Below, piece after piece: positions 53,021 to 62,222 of a stretch of DNA of 64,000 bases. This DNA comes from Shimia sp. Alg240-R146 (GTDB lineage: Bacteria > Pseudomonadota > Alphaproteobacteria > Rhodobacterales > Rhodobacteraceae), in NCBI RefSeq assembly GCF_947331465.1, contig NZ_CAMZOK010000002.1, positions 992,001 to 1,056,000 on the forward strand, read 5' to 3'. Every line of letters begins with the position of its first letter. Position 1 is the first letter of the stretch. A model generated the notes under the pieces. The model ran no database searches, was not told the origin of the DNA, and was given only the letters and a program-made list of their open reading frames with translations. The translations under genes were made by a program, and so were the position numbers.

Positions 53021-55729
53021 TTGAAACGTTGGATAAAAAGAACGGTTTTTGGTTTTCTATTGCTTGTTCTCGTGGTTGTTGGGCTTGGTTGGGCTGCGTT
53101 GGCCACGCCAATTTTCAGCGATACGCGAAAAGACTTTGTGGCCAAGTTGTTGTCGGAACAGATCGGACAACCTTTTCTAATCGACGGCGATGTGAAGGTT
53201 GTGTTGTCGGGCACCACGCTGGTTCACGTCAGCGGAGCAAGTATCCCGAGCGCTGACATTCCCTCCACGAACCTTGCCGAACTAAATATTCTGGAGTGGG
53301 AACTAGATTTACCTGCGTTGCTGGACAGGCGAATTGATATCGACAACCTGACTATTGACGGCTTGCAAGTGCGGCTCATCACCAAGAAAGACGGCACAAC
53401 AAGCTGGACGAACCACAAAACCACAAAGCCGGCTCAGGAAACGACATCAAGTCCCTCTACAGATACTGACCATGAAAATGTGCCAAGCGGCTCCACCGCC
53501 CCGAAACCTTCAATCTTCACATTTCTCGCGGATCGCACAGTTTCTTTTACCAACATCGGTCTGCTGTCGTTGGACGAGACCTCCGGCTTTGAATTTAACT
53601 TTCAGCTAGAAAAAATCGCGCTTGACCAAAAGGAGGACGGCAACCTGGCGGTCGTCACCGGTGCAGGTACCTTGAATGGGGCTCAGTTTACTTGGGACGG
53701 TAAATATCCCACGGGGGCTCCCTTCACAAACCAGCTCGAATTTGGCGATATTACTTTAGGCTACAACGGAGAGGCTCTTGACGACAGTGGCTACAAGGCC
53801 CGACTTGAGCTCAACACAGGGCAGATCGGCGATGTTTTTGAGGCACTTGGATTGGTGCGTAGCTTGGAAGGCGTCGGAAATCTGTCAGTGGACATCACTA
53901 GCAAGCCGGACTTATTGGCCTTCGCCAATCTCCAAAGCACGCTAGACCTGCAAAAAGGTCAAAAGATTACAATTGAAGGCGACGTTGGCAATCTTTTCAC
54001 CAACGATGCGTTTGATATTTCGGTGAATGCCCGACTTCATCCAGAAGGCCAACCTCCAGCCGAGGCCAACAGCCTTAAAGAGATAAAAGTAACGCAGATT
54101 AATGCGCACATTGTGAATGAAGACAGCCAACTCGCATTTGAAGAACTACTGTTTCATACCAACGCGTTTGACCAAGGATTGGATCGAGTTGGGCCGCTTT
54201 CCATTGGCCAAATCTATCGCTCGGAAGCCCAAACCTTGGGGCTTCGAGACGTCTCTATTCAAGCAGGACCGGAAGATGCCCCTTATCTGGTGGCCGAGGG
54301 AGACATCGGTGACGTGCTGAATTTGCGTCTCGTCGACATGAAAGGTCACCTTTTTGGGTCCGCAGATCTTTTACTCAAGGATCTACCGCCTGAAGACGTC
54401 GCAGCTTTTGGGGGTGTTGAGGCAGATTTTGTAATTGCGGATCAAGATGGTGCACTCAGTTTACGGCATCTGAATGCGCGCACCGTCAACACAGATCTTT
54501 GGGATCTGAAAGCTGAATTGATTGTAGCCAGCATTGAGGAGCTCGCAGGCTTAAAGCTTGGAGTGAGTTTTGACGTTCTTAAGACAAAACCCTTTTTGAC
54601 CACTCTTGGATTGCAACCAGTTGGCATCGAGTCGCTCAAAACCGGTGTCTATCTTGAAGGGACAGCTAAGGATGCGAAGGTCGGATTTGAAGTGCACGCC
54701 AATGAGACCAACCTCAAAACCGATTTCATTTTTGACCTAAACCAGCAGGTCAACGTGGTTCGCGGAAAGGTCCTCAGTGATTATATGCGACTTGATGATC
54801 TGCGCGAAGGGCTGAAGGTCATCCGTCAACTAAGTGAGCGCGCAAAAAGCACGAAATCGCCTAAGGACGCAGAAGATGCCGGCGACGGCAAACCGCCGAT
54901 CCAACCTTTGGTACTCGAAAAGAAAGGCAAGGCATTTGATCTTCAACGCATCCTCACGGAAACCGATCTGGCGGTGGCTATAGAAATAGAGGAATTTGTC
55001 GGGGACGCGGGTACATCATCAATGAGCAGTGAGTTGACTGCCAAGGACGGTCAAATCGTGGCTGGCCCCCTAGAGCTCTTTTATGGCTCCGGACACTTCA
55101 AAGTCACCGCCTCTATGGACGCAAAAGACAAACCAGAAATCGCGCGTATCCAAGGCGTGACCAGCGGCTGGAATTTTGGGGAAATTCTAAAAGCGATGGA
55201 TGTCAAAATTCCAGCTCACGGCGAATTATCCGCAACCGTTGACGTTACCGGCAATATCACTTCAGGGAAGGCGTTTGCCAATTCAATGGCGGGCTTTGCC
55301 TCGTTGAATATGCGCAATGGCGGTATCGCCACCAGCTTGTTGGAACTTGCGGGACTAGGCATTTTCCCATGGCTGGTGTCCAAGGAATTTTCCGAGGGAG
55401 AAACTGAAATCGTATGCGTGAAGGCCCCCGTCACTTTCAGCGGCGGCCAAGCTCGCTTTAATGCACTGGTGGCAGAAACCAAAAGTGTTCAGCTGGTCGT
55501 TGATGGCAAAGTTGATTGGGTGCGCGACGCAATAGACATCCGCGCAGAGCCGCGTCGGGTTGGCAAACCGCTCGCCAGGAGCGCCTGGCCGTTCGACGTG
55601 GTTGGCAAGCTTTCCGACCCCAGATTTAAACTGGATATAGGTGGGTCCCGCAGCAGCCGCGCAGACGGAGCAGATGAAATGCCCGCGAACCGCGAACCTT
55701 GCACACCGGACATTGAACAGCTGCAATGA
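53021..55729 (+). CDS. AsmA family protein
   Basis: A 902-residue envelope protein. The start is TTG 53021 (KRWIKRTVFG) with AGAGGAAGG upstream; the ATG five bases earlier leads to an immediate stop. One N-terminal membrane helix (FGFLLLVLVVVGLGWAALAT) is followed by a very long beta-rich region and the C-terminal AsmA-like block DIRAEPRRVGKPLARSAWPFDVVGKLSDPRFKLDIGG. AsmA-type proteins form bridge-like structures linked to phospholipid transport to the outer membrane. A small secreted-protein gene follows at once. Confidence 0.88.
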   Translation: MKRWIKRTVFGFLLLVLVVVGLGWAALATPIFSDTRKDFVAKLLSEQIGQPFLIDGDVKVVLSGTTLVHVSGASIPSADIPSTNLAELNILEWELDLPALLDRRIDIDNLTIDGLQVRLITKKDGTTSWTNHKTTKPAQETTSSPSTDTDHENVPSGSTAPKPSIFTFLADRTVSFTNIGLLSLDETSGFEFNFQLEKIALDQKEDGNLAVVTGAGTLNGAQFTWDGKYPTGAPFTNQLEFGDITLGYNGEALDDSGYKARLELNTGQIGDVFEALGLVRSLEGVGNLSVDITSKPDLLAFANLQSTLDLQKGQKITIEGDVGNLFTNDAFDISVNARLHPEGQPPAEANSLKEIKVTQINAHIVNEDSQLAFEELLFHTNAFDQGLDRVGPLSIGQIYRSEAQTLGLRDVSIQAGPEDAPYLVAEGDIGDVLNLRLVDMKGHLFGSADLLLKDLPPEDVAAFGGVEADFVIADQDGALSLRHLNARTVNTDLWDLKAELIVASIEELAGLKLGVSFDVLKTKPFLTTLGLQPVGIESLKTGVYLEGTAKDAKVGFEVHANETNLKTDFIFDLNQQVNVVRGKVLSDYMRLDDLREGLKVIRQLSERAKSTKSPKDAEDAGDGKPPIQPLVLEKKGKAFDLQRILTETDLAVAIEIEEFVGDAGTSSMSSELTAKDGQIVAGPLELFYGSGHFKVTASMDAKDKPEIARIQGVTSGWNFGEILKAMDVKIPAHGELSATVDVTGNITSGKAFANSMAGFASLNMRNGGIATSLLELAGLGIFPWLVSKEFSEGETEIVCVKAPVTFSGGQARFNALVAETKSVQLVVDGKVDWVRDAIDIRAEPRRVGKPLARSAWPFDVVGKLSDPRFKLDIGGSRSSRADGADEMPANREPCTPDIEQLQ

Positions 55730-55762
55730 GCGCGTTTCCGATCTTAATAGGAGTTGAAGTCA

Positions 55763-56248
55763 GTGACAAAACCTCATGTGTTCGCAATGTTTTTGCTTTT
55801 GCCTTCCCTTGGGGTTGCAGAAGCGCCTTCGGAGTACGCCTCTGTTGGCGATTGGACCGTCAAAATAGATCCTTCCAACGGCAACGGCTGTTACATGGAA
55901 AAGACGTTTGACAGCGGCACACTTGTGCAAATCGGCGTTGTTCCGGACAAAGACGGTGCATTTTTTGCGGCCTATAATGCTCTGTGGCCGAAATCCGAAT
56001 TAGACGCAAAGAGCACTGTCTTGTTTGATTTCGGCGACAGCCGTTTTCAAGGCGATGTGCTTGGCGATGTTCACGATGGCTTACCCGGCGGCTACGCGTT
56101 TTTTGACAATCCGGAATTTGCTTTTGAGTTTGGCAAGCGCGCATCCGTTGTCGTCCAAGGAGCATCTGGAAGGTCTGAAGACTTAGACCTCACTGGCAGC
56201 ATGAAAGGGTTGGCAAGTGTTCGGACCTGCCAGAAGGAACAAAACTAA
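55763..56248 (+). CDS. Small secreted protein of unknown function
   Basis: About 161 residues from GTG 55763, which has AGGAG nine bases upstream; TTG 55754 is the alternative. The signal peptide is FAMFLLLPSLGVAEA. The mature part begins YASVGDWTVKIDPSNGNGCYME and has one further Cys near the end (VRTCQKEQN), so one disulfide is possible. The opening GDWTVKxD resembles small secreted proteins with a single beta domain, but I do not recognise a family. It lies just after the asmA-like gene. Confidence 0.72.
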   Translation: MTKPHVFAMFLLLPSLGVAEAPSEYASVGDWTVKIDPSNGNGCYMEKTFDSGTLVQIGVVPDKDGAFFAAYNALWPKSELDAKSTVLFDFGDSRFQGDVLGDVHDGLPGGYAFFDNPEFAFEFGKRASVVVQGASGRSEDLDLTGSMKGLASVRTCQKEQN

Positions 56249-56471
56249 CGGATGAATGCATCCGACTGTTGGTGGATAAGTCGACGAGGCACGCAAACAT
56301 CGCACCACGGGTCGGGTTAGTGACCCAGTCCAACCCTGCTAGATGCGATCGTATCGTTCAAAGGTCCCTTTCCAAGTGGAAGCCTAAATCCGCAAACCAA
56401 TAAACTTGCAAGACAACACGTAATGTGCTGACATCACTTCAAAATTCCACTTCCCTTTAGAAGACACCAAT

Positions 56472-57323
56472 ATGCAATTTCTTTTTCGGACACTTCGCGA
56501 ACCGCTTCTGCATTTTCTGCTGATGGGGGGGATCATTTTTGCAGGATATTCCGTTCTCAATCCTGAAACCGCTGAAACATCGCAAGCAAAACAGATCGTG
56601 GTTTCCAGTCAGGAAATGGATCGGATTGTCAGCCAGTTCGAGGCGACATGGCGGCGTCTACCAACTCAAGATGAACTCGACCACTTGATCGACAACAGAG
56701 TTCGGGAACACATTTTGGTGCGCGAAGCCACGTCGTTGTCCCTAGACCAAAACGATACGGTTATCCGCCAAAGATTGGCGCAAAAGATGACTTTTCTGAT
56801 CAGCTCTGCGGCTGGTGCCGCAGTGCCCGACGAAGCTGGCCTGCAAAAATACTTCCAAGACAATGCCGAAACCTATGCCTCCTCGCCCCGAATTTCTTTT
56901 CGTCAGATCTATGTCGGAGAAACAGTGGACCAGCCCGCTTTCACAGAGATGCTGACGTCTCTGAATAAAGGCGCGGACCCAACCGATTTTGGCGTAAGGT
57001 CCATGCTGCCTCCAGCGTACGAATTGTCTGGCCCAAACGCCGTGAACGGCAATTTTGGACCTGCTGTTTTCGAAGTGCTTTTGGCCTTGGAACCGGGAAC
57101 ATGGCAAGGACCAATAAAATCCGGATTTGGGTATCACGCAATTGAAGTGACACAAGTTCAGCTTGGAGAAATACCAAAATTCGACGACGTAAAAGATACC
57201 GTGATGAAAGACTATCAGGCCACGGAAACTAAGATCGCTACCGACAACATCCTTGAAGAACTGCAGGCTCGATATGAGGTAATTTTGCCCGATCAAACGG
57301 CGAGAGAGGCCGCGCTGCAATGA
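56472..57323 (+). CDS. Membrane-anchored peptidyl-prolyl cis-trans isomerase (parvulin/Rotamase_2 type)
   Basis: 283 residues. One N-terminal membrane helix (FLLMGGIIFAGYSVL), a SurA/PrsA-like helical region (DELDHLIDNRVREHILVREA) and a degenerate parvulin domain (PRISFRQIYVGE ... GNFGPAVFEVLLALEPGTWQGPIKSGFGYHAIEVTQVQ). It would assist folding of an exported protein. It overlaps the hupE-like gene by 4 nt, so the two are co-translated; this pairing with HupE and DUF3604 genes is recurrent in marine bacteria. Confidence 0.88.
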   Translation: MQFLFRTLREPLLHFLLMGGIIFAGYSVLNPETAETSQAKQIVVSSQEMDRIVSQFEATWRRLPTQDELDHLIDNRVREHILVREATSLSLDQNDTVIRQRLAQKMTFLISSAAGAAVPDEAGLQKYFQDNAETYASSPRISFRQIYVGETVDQPAFTEMLTSLNKGADPTDFGVRSMLPPAYELSGPNAVNGNFGPAVFEVLLALEPGTWQGPIKSGFGYHAIEVTQVQLGEIPKFDDVKDTVMKDYQATETKIATDNILEELQARYEVILPDQTAREAALQ

Positions 57324-58330
57324 TCAAGATGCGTTTGTTTTTTGCCACAATCGTGATGGCGTTGTTCCTACCGATCGTGGTTTTCTCACACGCGTTGGAA
57401 CCAGGGTATCTGGAAATCAAATCAGTAGCCGGCGACACCTATCGCGTTTTCTGGCGCAAACCTGACGTGCAAAATGCACCAATGCAGGTTGACGCAACAT
57501 TGCCAACCCACTGTGACCAGACGACCGGACCCGCGCCGAAATCCGATGGCCAAGCATGGGTGGCGACGTGGCTTACAAACTGCCCGGGCGGCCTCGCCGG
57601 CGGACATGTCGAAATCTATGGACTGGCAGCGCAAAAAACAGACGTATTGGTACGCTACAGTGGCGACACCGGCCAGCTTCAAACAAAGCGCTTAACTCCA
57701 TCAGAAACCAGTTTCGAGATACCGCGCACTCCGTCGACCTTTGACGTGATCCGCAGCTATCTGCCCCTTGGCGTCGAACATATTCTTGAAGGCTTTGATC
57801 ATCTCCTGTTCGTTTTTGCGCTTATTTTGCTGATTTCAGATCGCTGGCGTCTTGTTGGCGCGATCACGGCCTTCACGGTTGCCCATTCAATTACCATGGC
57901 CGTCGCAACCTTCGGACTGATATCCCTGCCCGGCCCACCGGTTGAGGCTGTGATCGCCCTGTCGATCATGTTCCTCGCGTCAGAGCTTTTTTACAAGGGC
58001 GGTGAAACCATGCGCTTGTCGGAACGGTTTCCATGGACTGTATCATTTTCATTCGGTCTTCTGCATGGATTCGGATTTGCCGGTGCCCTGCGAGAAATCG
58101 GCCTGCCGGAGATGGATATTCCTATGGCTCTCCTGTCTTTCAACCTCGGTGTAGAGATCGGCCAATTGCTGTTTGTTGCCGCGATTTTGAGTATCGGCGC
58201 GCTTGTTCGTCTCGTTGCGGGGCCAATGCTAGCTCGTGCCGCCCCAAGATCCGCAACTTGGACAGTAAGCGTCTATGCGATTGGAACAGTATCTGCGTTT
58301 TGGTTTATCGAGCGTCTGTCTGGCTTCTAA
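57320..58330 (+). CDS. HupE/UreJ family membrane protein
   Basis: 336 residues. A signal-like N-terminus (LFFATIVMALFLPIVVFSHA) leads to a periplasmic domain of about 130 residues, then about six or seven membrane helices. The diagnostic GVEHILEGFDHLLFVFALILLIS and FTVAHSITMAVATFGLI are present, with His residues typical of the HupE_UreJ_2 family. Relatives are proposed metal (nickel/cobalt) permeases, but this long extracytoplasmic form is uncharacterised. No hydrogenase or urease gene is nearby. Confidence 0.88.
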   Translation: MIKMRLFFATIVMALFLPIVVFSHALEPGYLEIKSVAGDTYRVFWRKPDVQNAPMQVDATLPTHCDQTTGPAPKSDGQAWVATWLTNCPGGLAGGHVEIYGLAAQKTDVLVRYSGDTGQLQTKRLTPSETSFEIPRTPSTFDVIRSYLPLGVEHILEGFDHLLFVFALILLISDRWRLVGAITAFTVAHSITMAVATFGLISLPGPPVEAVIALSIMFLASELFYKGGETMRLSERFPWTVSFSFGLLHGFGFAGALREIGLPEMDIPMALLSFNLGVEIGQLLFVAAILSIGALVRLVAGPMLARAAPRSATWTVSVYAIGTVSAFWFIERLSGF

Positions 58331-58424
58331 GACTGGGGCGGGATCTTTCAAAAGTTCGCTTGCAAAGTGCGGTCTATGGGTGTGACATTGGGTGAATTGA
58401 TCCAAAGCCCTTGTGAAAAGTGTC

Positions 58425-59417
58425 ATGAAATCACTCGTCTTGCATTTGCTCCTTTTGACAGCTTTGGCTGCGAACCCGGCATCTTCTTGCGGATTTCATG
58501 GATATATACCGCTCCCCACAATGGTTGAAAAATTGGTAGGCAGCACAACAGTTGTCCTTGCCCGCCCCTCGCCGACAAACCCGTTTCAATTTGTGCCGGC
58601 TGAGCACTTATTCGGCGCCGAGTACGCGGAGCCAATTCCACAGTTGGTCGACAGTATTACACGTCGAAAGATATCAAATACGCCCCAAGACCGTGTGCTC
58701 TTTGCGGTCAACAGCGCTTCGGAGAAATGGGAGCGCGTCGGATATATAGACGCCGATATGCGGCCAATTCTTTCTGAAGTCATGTTTCGACTGCCGGAGT
58801 GGCGGTCCGGAAACACGGAAGACCGGGCAGCTTTTTTTGCTGGACTGCTCGGACATGAAGTCCGGTCGATACATCATTTGGCCCTAAGGGAATTGGACTT
58901 GCTTGAGTATGGTGAGTTGAAGTCCCTAGGTCTCGAAGTCGACGCAACACAGATCATGGCGCGGTTGAACATTCTTTCGGAAACCGATTTGACGCCGATC
59001 CGTGTTCTCTTGCTGGGTTTGAGTAGCGCGCCAGGTCTTGAAAATTTCTTCCGTAAGAGGGTCGAAGTTAATTCAAGGATCGATGGCCCGATGTTGGGCG
59101 CCTATGCGATCGCGCTTTTGGAGTACGGCGACGCGGCCTCCGTTGAGTGGTTGGTTCATTCCCAATTGGCAATTGCGACCGTTTCGTCCCAATCGCGCAG
59201 CGCCCTTGTTGGTGCACTGGCGTTGCACGACCGCGAAGGAAATCAAAAGTACAAATCCGACATTCGAACTGAATTGGCCAAAGCCGTGCTGGTGGACAGT
59301 GAACTGGCTTTTTTGGTGAACTCTCATTTCCAATTGTCGGACACAGACGAACCGAACGTGGCGGATCTGCCGTTGTTCGTTTTTGGGAAACTAAATTCCC
59401 AACCCAACGATCCATAA
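58425..59417 (+). CDS. Secreted protein of unknown function in the HupE/DUF3604 cluster
   Basis: About 330 residues; GTG 58413 is an equally open start. The signal peptide is MKSLVLHLLLLTALAANPASS, followed by CGFHGYIPLPTMVEKLVGST. The rest is helical with Leu/Ala-rich segments (LLGHEVRSIHHLALRELDLLEYGELKSLG, MLGAYAIALLEYGDAASVEWL), suggestive of HEAT-like helical pairs. I do not recognise a family. It follows hupE after about 95 bp and is followed by a hairpin. Confidence 0.75.
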   Translation: MKSLVLHLLLLTALAANPASSCGFHGYIPLPTMVEKLVGSTTVVLARPSPTNPFQFVPAEHLFGAEYAEPIPQLVDSITRRKISNTPQDRVLFAVNSASEKWERVGYIDADMRPILSEVMFRLPEWRSGNTEDRAAFFAGLLGHEVRSIHHLALRELDLLEYGELKSLGLEVDATQIMARLNILSETDLTPIRVLLLGLSSAPGLENFFRKRVEVNSRIDGPMLGAYAIALLEYGDAASVEWLVHSQLAIATVSSQSRSALVGALALHDREGNQKYKSDIRTELAKAVLVDSELAFLVNSHFQLSDTDEPNVADLPLFVFGKLNSQPNDP

Positions 59418-59556
59418 ATCGATCAGGCCACCATTTCTTTGGGAGGCCCGTATTTGTGGGGTTGGTAATGTCCAACCCCTTTGGATGATTAACTGACTAT
59501 CAAATGCACGAACAAGACACTCTTTGTTTGGATATGGTCTGTGCCACAGCCACCCT

Positions 59557-59593
59557 AAACGGAGTGGGCAGCCCAAGAGGGCCGCCCGTTTTT
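59557..59593 (+). terminator. Rho-independent terminator between the convergent units
   Basis: AAACGG...GGGCAGCCC pairs with GGGCCGCCCGTTT with a small internal bulge, then T5. It ends the plus-strand PPIase-hupE unit, just before the stop of the convergent DUF3604 gene. Confidence 0.75.
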
Positions 59594-59598
59594 GCTCG

Positions 59599-61533
59599 CT
59601 ACTCTTCGGTTGGCGTGAACCAGATCGGAGACGTATATGCGCGTTCCTGACCTATCAGCTCAGCACCTTCAGGAATCTCAGCACCCAGCCGCACATTGTC
59701 GTAGACCACCCAACGTGGCGTTGGGATTTCAAGCACACGCGCATAGTAAAACGCCCGCTCTGCAGGATCAAAATCCGGATCGGTCCAGATCGTTGCCAAT
59801 TCCGACGCTCCGATGGTGTTGGTCCAGCTGGCTGCCTCTAGATCGACAGTGTTCCCGACTGGTGGCACCTTGCCGTTCGCGTCCATTTCCCGCTCATCGG
59901 ACCATGCAACGTCATAGACCTTTTCATGAAGCTCTCCATCAGTGTCCAGCCAGCCTTTGACGACTTGTACACGGTCAAGGTTCGCTCCGATCGGGTCACG
60001 CACGGCGATGATCATAAAGTTCGGCGCATCGGACGTCTGTTTGCCCATGTCGCCCCCCATCGGCACGCCTTTTTCGTAGCCGACAAATGCAGGGGTACGG
60101 GACCGGAGATCGTCTTCGCCAAACTCCCAGCCACCAAAGAAGCGAACAGCCATCCGCGGGCCGGTTGTGGCATAGGTTTCTTTGCGCGACATCGCATCAA
60201 AAATTGCGCGACGCGTGTTCTCCTTGGCCCAAACGCCGGTATAGCCCGATGCCAGAAGCTGATAGCCCTCGACCACGCCAAGATCGGACTTCACAAATGG
60301 ATGGGTCATCCGCGTCTCGCTCGGCTCTACGCTTGTCGACTTGCCAAAGAAGTTGTCTTCCTCCGCAGTCGCCAGCGCCGTGTGACTGTCCGTGGCCCCA
60401 CCCAATCCGAATTTGTAAGGGTTGATGCCAAATTTTTCTTCAAGCATCAGGCCCCGCTTAAGCGCCTCGCGGCCATATTCGCCAGCAAGCATGTCTTCGG
60501 TCTTAAGCTCGGTGATATCGAGGTTGCCCACATCCCAGTTCTCATAGTCTGCGAACTCGTCATCCGGAGACAGATAGGGGTGCGCTTCGCCGTCCCCTTT
60601 GATCTGGGTGATCTCATAATGCGGCTCCCACCGGGCACGCAAACGTACGTATTCCTCATCGACTTTGCCACCGTGGTATGTGTCCTCTGTCGGGAACATC
60701 CAGCCATTGGACAGGTTACCGTTGTGGGCAAATGCCATCGCGGTGCCGCCGGTCCGCTCTTCATAATCCTCAAGCCATTTCCAGAGGTAGAACGGGTCTG
60801 TATCGCCATAGGGGGCCGCCGTCACAGGGGGCGACACCTGAAGCGCGTTGTTGGCGCCATCGCGCAGCATCACGTTGCGGTGCAGGTTGAAACCCTTGGG
60901 AACAGAGGTCCACTCAAAGCCGATGAAGGCTGTAAAGTTTCCGGGGTCGTTGGCATCTTCGGCGGCATCTACAATGCGTTCCCACACACTGTCATAGGCC
61001 TGCGCTCCAGTGCTATAGGACTCCAGAAACTCCTCAGGCATGGTTCCTTGCGTAAAGTTGGTGATCAGATCCACCGCGGCCTCACCGGCGGCGGCGCCAC
61101 CTGCAAGAAAGCCTTGATACCATTCCGCCCCTTTTTCGTTGGCAAGAACGTTCGGCGCACCGGCTTGAAGATCAATTGCAAAGCCCATCAGGTCTGTGTG
61201 GTCTGTCAGCACCATCCAATCGAGCGGGCGGCCAAGTTTCACAGGCAAACCTGTGGAAGAGACGATCTCTTCGCCCTTTGCCAACTTCCAAGCTTCCTCA
61301 GGTCCTAGTGTGTTGCCAAACAAACCGGCATCCAGCGACATGCCTGTGTGCAGGTGGGTATCCCCCCAATAAACATTGCTTGGGAAAGATCGCTTCGCAT
61401 AAGGCGAATACGTCTTACCTGGGTATATCGAGTCAAATTTCTGAGGATCCGCCGCACCACCATCGGCAGTTGCAGAAACCGCAGTAATCGACAGAACAGT
61501 CGAAGAAAGAAATAAAGCAACAAGTCTTTTCAT
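59599..61533 (-). CDS. Secreted DUF3604 domain protein (PHP-like metal-dependent phosphoesterase fold)
   Basis: 644 residues from ATG 61533 with GGGAGG upstream; 15 earlier in-frame codons are ignored. The signal peptide is [25 protein letters not shown]-type metal motifs are visible: [20 protein letters not shown] (H-x-H), [16 protein letters not shown], and the late [35 protein letters not shown] and [14 protein letters not shown] are further family blocks. Full family length. Substrate unknown. Convergent to the PPIase-HupE unit, with which this family tends to co-occur. Confidence 0.9.
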   Translation of the reverse strand: MKRLVALFLSSTVLSITAVSATADGGAADPQKFDSIYPGKTYSPYAKRSFPSNVYWGDTHLHTGMSLDAGLFGNTLGPEEAWKLAKGEEIVSSTGLPVKLGRPLDWMVLTDHTDLMGFAIDLQAGAPNVLANEKGAEWYQGFLAGGAAAGEAAVDLITNFTQGTMPEEFLESYSTGAQAYDSVWERIVDAAEDANDPGNFTAFIGFEWTSVPKGFNLHRNVMLRDGANNALQVSPPVTAAPYGDTDPFYLWKWLEDYEERTGGTAMAFAHNGNLSNGWMFPTEDTYHGGKVDEEYVRLRARWEPHYEITQIKGDGEAHPYLSPDDEFADYENWDVGNLDITELKTEDMLAGEYGREALKRGLMLEEKFGINPYKFGLGGATDSHTALATAEEDNFFGKSTSVEPSETRMTHPFVKSDLGVVEGYQLLASGYTGVWAKENTRRAIFDAMSRKETYATTGPRMAVRFFGGWEFGEDDLRSRTPAFVGYEKGVPMGGDMGKQTSDAPNFMIIAVRDPIGANLDRVQVVKGWLDTDGELHEKVYDVAWSDEREMDANGKVPPVGNTVDLEAASWTNTIGASELATIWTDPDFDPAERAFYYARVLEIPTPRWVVYDNVRLGAEIPEGAELIGQERAYTSPIWFTPTEE

Positions 61534-61876
61534 TGTGACCTCCCGGAAATTAGTCGAACGAATTAGAGCAAAATGCACCGCTCAAAACGATGTTACCATG
61601 AAATCAAGGCTTGTCAGTTTCTTCTTTGCTACTGAAATTTACCCTTTAACAACAACACACTTGAAGGAATTTTGGTGCAGAAGGACGTTGCGCAGTCACT
61701 CACCCGAGCGCCAAATGGCCCAATTAGAAGTGTATTGCGAGCGCCAAGACCACTTTGAATATCCTTTTCTCTAGTGTGATGCTCTTGTTCCGAGCTGATG
61801 CGCAACGGGTGAAAATGGAGGTCGGTCGCCGTAAAGTGTCCCTATAGAACAATAGGAAAATCCGTCACCAAAAGGC
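61534..61876. other. Intergenic region upstream of the DUF3604 gene
   Basis: About 340 bp with no supported gene. A 79-codon open frame on the plus strand (61535-61774) has no recognisable product or start site. The DUF3604 promoter is expected here. The region leads into a dead acetyltransferase fragment. Confidence 0.4.
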
Positions 61877-62008
61877 ATGGTGAAAATTTGGACTTCGACA
61901 AATAAGGACTTGCCTCAGGTTGTGAAAATCTGGTGTCAAGCCGTCGACGCCATGCATGACTTTCTTTCCGCGACTGATAGAGCAGAAGTTGAAAATGAGC
62001 TTCGATAA
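61877..62008 (+). pseudogene. Remnant of a YjaB-like GNAT acetyltransferase (N-terminal fragment)
   Basis: A 43-codon frame whose product includes IWCQAVDAMHDFLSATDRAE. This closely matches the N-terminus of E. coli YjaB as I remember it (IWCRSVDATHDFLSAEYRTE). The frame ends in TAA where an intact enzyme continues for about 100 residues with the acetyl-CoA site, and I cannot find that part in any frame downstream. There is no proper ribosome-binding site. It is a decayed gene remnant. Confidence 0.65.
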
Positions 62009-62222
62009 TGCGGTTGATGACATCCTCCTATGTTTCCCCTACCCGTCTCCCGAATGGAAATCCTTCATTCATTGAAGACATGCTTTCATTAATTTGGGGC
62101 CAGTTAGTCTTCCTCGCATCGCCTGTTTTCTGAGCGGATACCTGACCCACCAACTTTACACGCTGCGCCACAGCAGGTAGCAGTTCTCCAAGCCGCAGAC
62201 CTGCCTGACGAAAGGATCCACC

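Noticed and set aside
59926-61308. 460-codon plus-strand open frame opposite the DUF3604 gene
   Set aside because: The minus-strand DUF3604 protein has a signal peptide, a ribosome-binding site and metal motifs; the opposite frame has none.
61535-61774. 79-codon plus-strand frame upstream of the GNAT remnant
   Set aside because: There is no start signal and no recognisable domain, and it begins inside the opposite gene's leader.
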